NCBI GenBank assembly: GCA_013375335.1
Contig: JABXJZ010000094.1
Coordinates: 1-5,918, forward strand
Reading direction: 5' to 3'
DNA from: Desulfobacterales bacterium
GTDB taxonomy: Bacteria; Desulfobacterota; DSM-4660; Desulfatiglandales; B25-G16
DNA: 5,918 nucleotides
Below the pieces are notes generated by a model. It was not told the DNA's origin, made no database searches, and was given only the letters and a program-made list of their open reading frames with translations. The translations under genes were made by a program, and so were the position numbers. Shown here piece after piece: positions 1-5,918 of this stretch (position 1 is the stretch's first letter; every line of letters begins with the position of its first letter).

Positions 1-1
1 A

Positions 2-2470
2 ATTGATTCCGAATTGCAGATTCGTATGCAGGACTACTCATATAAAATCGTGGAGGCAATCCAGGTAATAGGCGGCACCAACATCCAGTTCGCCCATGAC
101 CCGAAATCTGACCGCCTTGTCGTCATTGAGATCAACCCACGGACATCACGATCTTCGGCCCTCGCCTCCAAGGCAACTGGTTTCCCTATTGCCCGCATCT
201 CAACACTATTAGCTGCTGGCATGACGCTGGATGAGATCCCCTACTGGCGCGGTGGAACACTACACAAATATACGCCTTCAGGGGATTACGTTGTGGTGAA
301 GTTTGCCAGGTGGGGTTTTGAGAAATTTGAGGGTGCAGAGGACAAACTCGGTACCCAGATGAGGGCTGTCGGGGAGGTAATGAGCATCGGTAAAACCTAT
401 AAAGAGGCCTTCCAGAAGTCGATCAGGTCACTTGAAAATAGCCGCTATGGGCTTGGATTTGCTAAGGATTTCCATGAAAAACCCCTTGATGAGCTGATGG
501 ATCTGTTAACCGAGCCATCAAGCGAACGACAGTTCATTATGTATGAGGCACTGAGGAAGGGTGCGACTATAGAGGAGCTCTACAACAAGACCTATATCAA
601 GCCCTGGTTTATTGAGCAGATGAAAGAACTCGTTGAGCTCGAGGAAAAGATCCTCACCTTCAAGGGGAAAGGGCTCCCTGATGACATCCTAATCCAGGCA
701 AAGAAGGACGGGTTTGCGGACCGCTACCTGGCACAGCTCCTTCAAATCCCGGAGAGGGATATGCGGAGGCGGCGGACCGCCCTTGGTGTAATAGAGGGCT
801 GGGAGCCTGTCCCTGTCAGCGGGGTCGAAAACGCAGCCTACTACTACTCTACCTACAATGCACCGGACAAGGTGGAAAGAGAAGGTGGTCGTAAGATTAT
901 GATCCTGGGGGGCGGGCCAAACAGGATTGGTCAAGGAATAGAGTTTGATTACACGTGTGTTCATGCCGCCTTTGCCTTACGCGATCTGGGCTATAAATCA
1001 ATTATGGTCAACTGCAATCCTGAAACGGTCTCAACTGACTACGATACCTCTGACCGACTTTACTTTGAGCCTCTCACGGTTGAGGATGTACTAAGCATAT
1101 ACGAGAAGGAACAACCAGAGGGGGTAATTGTCCAGTTTGGAGGGCAGACACCCCTCAATATCGCTAATGAGCTGGCCGAGGCCGGGGTCAAGATCATTGG
1201 AACATCTCCAGAGAGTATTGATCTGGCAGAGGACAGGGATCGCTTCCGAAATAGGATGGCAGAGCTCGGCATTCCGGAGCCGGAGTCCGATATGGCCAGC
1301 ACCCTGGATGAGGCACTGGCTATCGCGGAAAGGATAGGATATCCCCTCATGGTCAGGCCCTCCTATGTGCTCGGCGGAAGGGGAATGGAGGTCGTCTACG
1401 ATGAGGAGATGCTCAGGCGCTATGTGGCAGCCGCTGTTGGTGTGACGCCCGAAAGGCCAATTCTTATCGACAAATTCTTGGAAAACGCTATCGAGGCAGA
1501 GGCCGATGCCCTGGCAGACGGAAAACAGGCCTTCGTACCCTCTATCATGGAACATATAGAGTTCGCCGGCGTCCATTCGGGCGATTCCGCGTGCATAATC
1601 CCGCCCATCAGCATCCCGGCAAGGCACATTGATACCATCAACGAATACACCAAAAAGATAGCTATAGAACTCAACGTCGTCGGTCTCCTCAACATACAAT
1701 ATGCCATCGCCAACGATACTGTTTACGTCCTTGAGGCAAACCCCCGCGCATCGAGAACTGTTCCGCTTGTCTCCAAGGTCTGTAATGTCTCTATGGCCCG
1801 ACTGGCAACTGAACTCATGCTCGGTAAGGCGATTGCCGACCTTAACCTCAAACAAAGGCCCATCCCTCACTTCGGGGTTAAGGAGGCGGTCTTTCCCTTC
1901 AATATGTTCCCTGAGGTTGACCCCCTTTTGGGCCCCGAAATGCGGTCCACCGGAGAAGTTCTCGGGCTCGCAGCAAATCCCGGACTGGCCTTCTTTAAGG
2001 CCCAGGAGGCTACTCAACAGCGGCTTCCTGCCGAAGGAAGCGTGTTAATTACCGTATTGCAAAAAGACACGTCATCAGTTCCGGAAATCGCCAGACGATT
2101 CAAGGAGCTCGCCTTTAAGATCAAGGCTACTGAGGGAACCCATAGATTCCTCGCGGAGCACGGGATTGAATCGGAACATATACTCAAACTGCATGAAGGG
2201 AGGCCAAACATCGTAGATGCCATAAAAAACGGTGAGATCCAGTTAGTCATAAATACGCCGAGTGGTAAATTAAGCAAATACGACGATTCATATATCCGTA
2301 AGTCTGCGGTCAAATACAAGGTCCCCTATATCACCACCCTCGCAGCTGCTGCGGCTGCTGCGAGGGGCATCCAGGCCTACCGAAACGATCACGGCTCTGT
2401 CAAGTCACTTCAAACCTACCATATGGACATCAATTCCCATTCGGCGGGTCAAGGAGGAAGCACTCAATGA
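2..2470 (+). CDS. carB: Carbamoyl-phosphate synthase large subunit, 5'-truncated by window edge
   Basis: CarB makes carbamoyl phosphate from bicarbonate, two ATP and ammonia channelled from the glutaminase subunit CarA, feeding pyrimidine and arginine synthesis in the cytosol. The frame is open from base 2; the TTG at 14 is internal, not the start. By comparison with E. coli CarB about 260 N-terminal residues are missing. What remains, in order: the end of the first ATP-grasp domain, with INPRTSRSSALASKATGFP at about 131-187; the oligomerisation domain; the second (carbamoyl-phosphate) half starting with GGGPNRIGQGIEFDY at about 908-952; its ATP-grasp motif PSYVLGGRGMEVVYDE at about 1358-1405 and metal-site motif EANPRASRTVP at about 1733-1765; and the C-terminal MGS-like allosteric domain from about 2040, with KATEGTHRFL near 2123. 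The remaining length agrees with a complete C-terminus and no frameshift is seen. carA is probably upstream. The stop overlaps the next start. Confidence 0.98.
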   Translation: MDSELQIRMQDYSYKIVEAIQVIGGTNIQFAHDPKSDRLVVIEINPRTSRSSALASKATGFPIARISTLLAAGMTLDEIPYWRGGTLHKYTPSGDYVVVKFARWGFEKFEGAEDKLGTQMRAVGEVMSIGKTYKEAFQKSIRSLENSRYGLGFAKDFHEKPLDELMDLLTEPSSERQFIMYEALRKGATIEELYNKTYIKPWFIEQMKELVELEEKILTFKGKGLPDDILIQAKKDGFADRYLAQLLQIPERDMRRRRTALGVIEGWEPVPVSGVENAAYYYSTYNAPDKVEREGGRKIMILGGGPNRIGQGIEFDYTCVHAAFALRDLGYKSIMVNCNPETVSTDYDTSDRLYFEPLTVEDVLSIYEKEQPEGVIVQFGGQTPLNIANELAEAGVKIIGTSPESIDLAEDRDRFRNRMAELGIPEPESDMASTLDEALAIAERIGYPLMVRPSYVLGGRGMEVVYDEEMLRRYVAAAVGVTPERPILIDKFLENAIEAEADALADGKQAFVPSIMEHIEFAGVHSGDSACIIPPISIPARHIDTINEYTKKIAIELNVVGLLNIQYAIANDTVYVLEANPRASRTVPLVSKVCNVSMARLATELMLGKAIADLNLKQRPIPHFGVKEAVFPFNMFPEVDPLLGPEMRSTGEVLGLAANPGLAFFKAQEATQQRLPAEGSVLITVLQKDTSSVPEIARRFKELAFKIKATEGTHRFLAEHGIESEHILKLHEGRPNIVDAIKNGEIQLVINTPSGKLSKYDDSYIRKSAVKYKVPYITTLAAAAAAARGIQAYRNDHGSVKSLQTYHMDINSHSAGQGGSTQ
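2451..2457 (+). promoter_or_regulatory. Ribosome binding site of the PurF-like gene
   Basis: AAGGAGG is a perfect anti-16S complement lying inside the last codons of carB, nine bases before the ATG at 2467. With the ATGA stop/start overlap it fixes the start of the PurF-like gene and suggests translational coupling to carB. Confidence 0.85.
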
Positions 2471-3852
2471 AATCAAGAGGCGAAAACTGCGGCGTGTTTG
2501 GCATTGTGAAGGACACGGACTGCGTTGAAGATATCTACAGAGGCCTTGACTTCCTGCAACACAGGGGGCAACAGTTCTGCGGTATCGCCACCTGCGGTGG
2601 AGGAAGAATATATCTGATTACCCATTATGGTCAGGTGGGCAATACCTTTGCCTCCCGTGAATTAGAGACCTTTAAGGGCAACATGGGTATTGGTCACGTA
2701 AGCCTTAAGGAAAGGCAGCCCATGATGTGGCAGGGGGCAGTAGGTGAGATAGCGGTTGCCTTTAGCGGCAACATCATAAATAGCGAGGCCTTGCTTACGG
2801 AGATGAAGGACAGGGGAGAAGCCTTTTACCATGGCCTGGATATTGAGATCATCTCCAAGCTTATCTTGCAGGAGAAAGGCATAATCACTGGGATTTCCAT
2901 GCTGGCCGAAAAGATAAAAGGCGCCTATTCCCTCGTTGTTTTGGCTCAAGACGGCGTATACGCTGCCAGAGATGTCTACGGATTTAGACCTCTCATCCTG
3001 GGAGAGGGCCCCGGAACCTATCTTGTTAGCTCTGAGTCTAGGGCTATTCAGAACATAGGGGTATATCACCTTAGAGACGTGAGACCAGGTGAGATTGTCT
3101 TTATCAGCGAAAAGGGATTTGAGACCAAGCGTCAATTAAAAAGCCCGAGGAGAGCCCACTGTGCTTTTGAATGGGCATACACGGCCAGCACGGATAGCAA
3201 GATTGATGGGCGCTATGTCCAAGAGGCCCGAAACAACCTCGGCAAGAGTCTGGCAGAGAGGGATAGAGAAGAAGGCGGCATTCAGGCCGACCTTGTAGCA
3301 CCGGTGCCGCTGTCAGGTATCGGACACGCCCTCGGATATCACATGGTATCCGAATTGCCCTACCAGGAGGTCTTCCTCTACAATAGATACGCTGACCGAA
3401 GCTATACCCAGTTAACCCAGGAAGATCGGGACAGGATGGCCAAAAAGAAGCTCTCTGTCCTGAGATATGCGCTGAGGGATAAGAGGATTGTCCTCTGTGA
3501 TGACTCCATTGTGCGGGGCACCCAGATCAGTGAAAAGGTGAGGGATTTGAAGAATGCCGGGGCCAAAGAGGTACATGTGCGTATTGCGTGTCCACCATTA
3601 ATGTATCCCTGTGATTTTGGCATATCAACCAGGACCTATGGAGAGCTTTTGGCTAGGGGATTCCTTGCCAATGGGAATATCACCACACTTGATCAACTGA
3701 AGGTCCTAGAGCGCTGGGTTTCTGAAAGGATCGGTGCCGATTCGGTGCGCTATAATAGCCTTGAGGCCTTTGTCGAGGCGTTGAAGATGCCCAAAGAAAG
3801 TCTCTGCTTAAAGTGCTGGGATGGAAAGTCACCAATAGAATTATTGGAATAA
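2467..3852 (+). CDS. PurF-like amidophosphoribosyltransferase paralogue with altered glutaminase site
   Basis: Canonical PurF converts PRPP and glutamine to 5-phosphoribosylamine, the first step of purine synthesis. This 461-residue protein has the same two domains: a class II (Ntn) glutamine amidotransferase domain (about 8-230) and a type I phosphoribosyltransferase domain (about 270-440). Kept: Cys8 (CGVFG) after a seven-residue leader that would need removal as in Bacillus PurF; Arg33 in LQHRGQ; Asp125; the PRPP loop DDSIVRGT at 345-352; and Cys232, Cys382, Cys447 and Cys450, which align with the four [4Fe-4S] ligands of B. subtilis PurF. Altered: GHVRYST-type loop reads GHVSLKER and is about eight residues shorter; AHNGN reads AFSGN (Ser100 for the oxyanion Asn); the pyrophosphate loop reads PLSGI instead of PDSS/PETS; NRYVGRT reads NRYADRS. 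Family membership is clear, but catalysis as a true PurF is doubtful, so no symbol is given. The start is set by AAGGAGG and the four-base overlap with carB. Confidence 0.9.
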   Translation: MKSRGENCGVFGIVKDTDCVEDIYRGLDFLQHRGQQFCGIATCGGGRIYLITHYGQVGNTFASRELETFKGNMGIGHVSLKERQPMMWQGAVGEIAVAFSGNIINSEALLTEMKDRGEAFYHGLDIEIISKLILQEKGIITGISMLAEKIKGAYSLVVLAQDGVYAARDVYGFRPLILGEGPGTYLVSSESRAIQNIGVYHLRDVRPGEIVFISEKGFETKRQLKSPRRAHCAFEWAYTASTDSKIDGRYVQEARNNLGKSLAERDREEGGIQADLVAPVPLSGIGHALGYHMVSELPYQEVFLYNRYADRSYTQLTQEDRDRMAKKKLSVLRYALRDKRIVLCDDSIVRGTQISEKVRDLKNAGAKEVHVRIACPPLMYPCDFGISTRTYGELLARGFLANGNITTLDQLKVLERWVSERIGADSVRYNSLEAFVEALKMPKESLCLKCWDGKSPIELLE

Positions 3853-3873
3853 GCCGGAAGCGGATGTGAAGTA

Positions 3874-5532
3874 ATGAAAATCGCCCTAGCCCAGATTAAC
3901 CCAACCATCGGGGATTTTAGCCTCAACACGGAAAAGATTCTAGCGGCAGCAGACAAGGCTAGAGGTCAGGCGTGTGATCTCGTTGTCTTTTCTGAACTAG
4001 CGATATCGGGTTACCCTCCACGAGACCTTCTTGAAAAGAAAGGCTTTGTCGAGGATAACCTCATGTATTTACACAAGCTTGTTCAATCAATACAAGGAAT
4101 CGGGGTGATATGTGGATTTGTAGACAAAAATCCTTCTAGAGCTGGTAACCCCCTCTACAACTCGGCAGCACTTTTTGATAACGGCAAGATCCTCCATCAG
4201 GTCCACAAGAGGCTTCTTCCCACATATGATGTGTTCGATGAGAGGAGGTATTTTGAGCCCGGAAGGGAATACTCATCCTTTCCCTACAAGGACTGCCGTA
4301 TCGGGCTTACCATCTGCGAGGACATCTGGAACGACAAGGATTTCTTCGCAAGGCGGCTTTACCCGGTTGATCCACCAGAAATGGTGATAAAAGAAGGGGC
4401 CAATCTCCTCGTCAACATCTCGGCATCCCCCTATCATGTGGGCAAAAGGGAATTCAAGTGGGATATGTTCAGCGATATGGCCAAGAAATATGGGGTTCCC
4501 CTGCTCTATATAAATCAAGTCGGCGGCAATGACAGCGTGCTTTTTGATGGCATCAGTCTCGCCTTTGACTCTAAAGGCAAGATCGTCGCGAGGGCTCGAG
4601 ACTTTAAAGAGGACATGGTCATCTTCGACACTAATACCCAAGAAGGCGAAATCCATCCAATTTCCCAATCAGACACCGAATCCATCCTAACCGCCCTAAT
4701 AATGGGCACCAGAGACTATGTTTGGAAATGCGGGTTTTCCAGGGCAATCGTGGGGTTGAGCGGCGGCATTGACTCAGCTCTTACAGCCTATATTGCTGTC
4801 CGGGCCCTTGGAAAGGAAAACGTTACAGCGATTTTTATGCCTTCCCAGTATACTCATAAAGAGAATTTTAAAGATACCAAGCAGTTGGCGGCCAATCTGG
4901 AGATTAAGTTCCTTCAGGTCCCCATTGAAGGGATATTTGAACATTTTCTTGAAGAACTATCTCCCCTCTTTAAAGATGTGGCAACAGAAGTCACAGGCCA
5001 AAATATCCAGGCGAGGATCCGGCAGATCATCCTCATGGCCCTTAGCAACAAGCTTGGTTACCTGCTTCTTTCTACCGGCAATAAATCGGAGGTGGCGGTA
5101 GGCTACTGTACCCTATATGGGGATATGAGTGGTGGATTGGCCGTTATCTCCGATGTGCCGAAGACCATGGTGTACAAAATCGCACATCTGATCAACAAGG
5201 AAAGAGAGCTTATTCCCAAGAGAATTCTTCAAAAAGCCCCATCGGCTGAGCTCAAACCTGACCAACTGGACAAGGATGACCTACCCTCATACGAGGTCCT
5301 AGACAGTATACTGAAGGCATATATCGAGGACAATAAGGCAGCAGAGGAGATTATAGAGATGGGCTTTGAGTCATCAATCGTCAAGGATATCGTCGGCCGG
5401 GTTGATCGCAATGAATATAAGAGACATCAGGCCCCTCCTGGATTAAAGGTCACCACAAAGTCCTTTGGGTACGGAAGGAGGTACCCCATAGCCCAAAGGT
5501 ATCTGCCTCCCTGGGCGACTCAAATCTCATAG
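3874..5532 (+). CDS. nadE: Glutamine-dependent NAD+ synthetase
   Basis: This enzyme amidates deamido-NAD+ to NAD+ using ATP and ammonia released from glutamine by its own N-terminal domain, the last step of NAD synthesis. The 552-residue product has the usual length and order of the two-domain form. The nitrilase-type glutaminase domain (about 1-265) shows the Glu41 (FSELAISGYP), Lys112 (VHKRLLPTYDVFDE) and Cys148 (LTICEDIWND) triad. The synthetase domain (about 270-545) shows the PP-loop SGGIDSA at 296-302, STGNKSE at 400-406, GDMSGG at 416-421, and the AELKPDQLDKDDLPSY loop at 458-473, ending with the family motif HQAPPGLKV and GYGRRYPIAQRY. The gene follows the PurF-like stop by 21 bases, so it is probably in the same operon. 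Its ribosome site is weak: GGA at 3862-3864 is the best-spaced candidate. The ATG at 3874 starts directly with the first nitrilase beta strand (MKIALAQINP), which supports this start. Confidence 0.97.
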   Translation: MKIALAQINPTIGDFSLNTEKILAAADKARGQACDLVVFSELAISGYPPRDLLEKKGFVEDNLMYLHKLVQSIQGIGVICGFVDKNPSRAGNPLYNSAALFDNGKILHQVHKRLLPTYDVFDERRYFEPGREYSSFPYKDCRIGLTICEDIWNDKDFFARRLYPVDPPEMVIKEGANLLVNISASPYHVGKREFKWDMFSDMAKKYGVPLLYINQVGGNDSVLFDGISLAFDSKGKIVARARDFKEDMVIFDTNTQEGEIHPISQSDTESILTALIMGTRDYVWKCGFSRAIVGLSGGIDSALTAYIAVRALGKENVTAIFMPSQYTHKENFKDTKQLAANLEIKFLQVPIEGIFEHFLEELSPLFKDVATEVTGQNIQARIRQIILMALSNKLGYLLLSTGNKSEVAVGYCTLYGDMSGGLAVISDVPKTMVYKIAHLINKERELIPKRILQKAPSAELKPDQLDKDDLPSYEVLDSILKAYIEDNKAAEEIIEMGFESSIVKDIVGRVDRNEYKRHQAPPGLKVTTKSFGYGRRYPIAQRYLPPWATQIS

Positions 5533-5747
5533 TGTTGTTAAGTGGGGGGAGAGATTTATGCAAGAGCGGTTGGCCTTTTAAGAACAATGTCTCAGGAATT
5601 GATTTAACCTTCCAAAAAGATACCCTCTCCAGAACAGAAAGCCTCTTTGAAAGGCTCTTAGTCTATCCAATCTCGGTCAAGATGTCAGAAGAATATCTTA
5701 CCCATGTGACTGTGGCAATAGAGTATGCGGCAAGAGAGGTTCTTTAG
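5532..5747 (+). pseudogene. Probable C-terminal remnant of a DegT/DnrJ/EryC1/StrS-type aminotransferase
   Basis: A 71-codon frame begins with GTG sharing its G with the last base of the nadE stop. The start has no ribosome site in front of it. Its second half (LFERLLVYPISVKMSEEYL, then a helix ending AAREVL) and the upstream SGWPF match, from memory, the C-terminal pattern of sugar-type PLP aminotransferases of the DegT family: G-[YW]-P, then a segment ending in T-D/E-x-L-x-x-R followed by a short I-P-I/V strand, an 'S/T-E-E' turn and a closing helix. Those enzymes are about 370-430 residues long, so the PLP-binding domain with the Schiff-base Lys is absent; nadE occupies the space where it should be. 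I infer a deletion remnant. Alternatives are a small real protein of unknown function or a chance frame. Confidence is moderate because no alignment was run. Confidence 0.5.
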
Positions 5748-5881
5748 GTTCATGGCCCTGCGGTAAGATAGAGACAAAAGTGTAATCCGAATAGCTTGAA
5801 TGCTACAAAATTGTTATTTTCAAAAGGGTATATGTACTGGTTTTTCAACTAACTTGTTGAAATCACTATTCAATATGTTTT
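5748..5881. other. AT-rich intergenic region with no convincing gene
   Basis: Composition drops from roughly balanced to clearly AT-rich after about 5775. I see no tRNA, no strong GC hairpin with a T tract that would end the upstream transcript, and no good sigma-70 -35/-10 pair. The region contains the inverted repeat at 5843-5862 and leads into the -24/-12 promoter, so it most likely serves as the upstream regulatory region of the next gene. Confidence 0.55.
5843..5862. repeat. Inverted repeat, possible regulator binding site
   Basis: TTTCAAC (5843-5849) and its exact reverse complement GTTGAAA (5856-5862) flank a six-base spacer. The centre lies about 55 bases before the transcription start predicted from the sigma-54 element. 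The arms are AT-rich and no T tract follows on the + strand, so a terminator is unlikely. It does not match the NtrC consensus TGCAC-N-GTGCA or the NifA consensus TGT-N10-ACA. A dimeric regulator could bind here, but a chance palindrome in AT-rich DNA is possible. Confidence 0.3.
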
Positions 5882-5897
5882 TGGCCTATCATTTGCA
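5882..5897 (+). promoter_or_regulatory. Sigma-54 (RpoN) -24/-12 promoter
   Basis: TGGCCTATCATTTGCA matches the RpoN consensus TGGCAC-N5-TTGCW at TGGC and TTGCA, with exactly the required spacing between the invariant GG (5883-5884) and GC (5895-5896); the T before TGGC also fits. The two mismatches are at the A and C after TGGC. Transcription would start near 5908 and run out of the window. RpoN promoters need an activator ATPase such as NtrC and commonly drive nitrogen-assimilation genes, which fits the glutamine-related genes upstream. The regulated gene itself is not visible. Confidence 0.65.
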
Positions 5898-5918
5898 ATA
5901 CCTCTAATTAAAAAGCTG

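Noticed and set aside
14..16. TTG as the carB start codon
   Set aside because: The frame is open through base 2 and the encoded protein begins in the middle of the first ATP-grasp domain, so the true start is upstream of the window.
1091..2017. Antisense 308-codon open frame across carB
   Set aside because: It lies entirely opposite strongly conserved CarB sequence. The translation shows no recognisable domain and no ribosome site or spacing supports it; it is a by-product of carB codon use.
2341..2366. GCN-rich tract (repeated GCTGCTGCG) in carB
   Set aside because: It encodes the alanine-rich helix that commonly follows the TTLAA motif near the CarB C-terminus, so it is ordinary protein sequence rather than a functional repeat.
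2662..3135. Antisense 157-codon frame across the PurF-like gene
   Set aside because: It is opposite conserved PurF-family coding sequence and has no recognisable motif of its own.
5642..5658. Near-palindrome AGCCTCTTTGAAAGGCT as a terminator
   Set aside because: The stem is only five clean base pairs, lies inside the aminotransferase-like frame, and is not followed by a T tract.
5800..5907. 35-codon + strand frame beginning at ATG 5800
   Set aside because: It has no ribosome site, a composition typical of AT-rich noncoding DNA, and runs through the sigma-54 promoter.

Overview
This window is a piece of a bacterial chromosome, nearly all coding and all on the + strand. It holds a compact, probably co-transcribed run of nitrogen-transfer genes followed by an AT-rich regulatory gap. 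Close packing, a perfect Shine-Dalgarno sequence and a -24/-12 promoter mark it as bacterial. The gene combination and the moderate base composition remind me of Desulfobacterota (the former Deltaproteobacteria) or Nitrospirota, but nothing here is a taxonomic marker, so the placement is a weak inference. No RNA gene, CRISPR array or insertion sequence was seen.

Layout: (1) positions 2-2470 carry the last three quarters of carB, the carbamoyl-phosphate synthase large subunit, whose N-terminus lies upstream of the window. (2) Positions 2467-3852 carry a PurF-like protein that overlaps the carB stop by four bases (ATGA) and is preceded by AAGGAGG. (3) After 21 bases, positions 3874-5532 carry a complete glutamine-dependent NAD+ synthetase, nadE. 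(4) Positions 5532-5747 hold a 71-codon reading frame that looks like the orphan C-terminus of a DegT/DnrJ/EryC1/StrS-type aminotransferase, probably a gene remnant. (5) Positions 5748-5918 are AT-rich and contain no convincing gene. They hold a 7-bp-arm inverted repeat and, near the edge, a correctly spaced sigma-54 promoter that should drive a gene starting just beyond the window.

The intact genes share a theme: each belongs to a family that moves the amide nitrogen of glutamine onto a product (carbamoyl phosphate, phosphoribosylamine, NAD+). The sigma-54 promoter that follows fits a downstream nitrogen-assimilation gene such as a PII protein, ammonium transporter or glutamine synthetase, although that gene is not visible.

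The most unusual item is the PurF-like protein. It keeps the N-terminal nucleophile Cys, the PRPP-loop signature and all four cysteines of the Bacillus-type [4Fe-4S] cluster. However, the glutamine-binding loop is shortened and has lost its Arg, and the oxyanion-hole Asn is replaced by Ser. Several phosphoribosyltransferase residues also differ. It is probably a paralogue with altered or lost glutaminase activity rather than the housekeeping purine enzyme.
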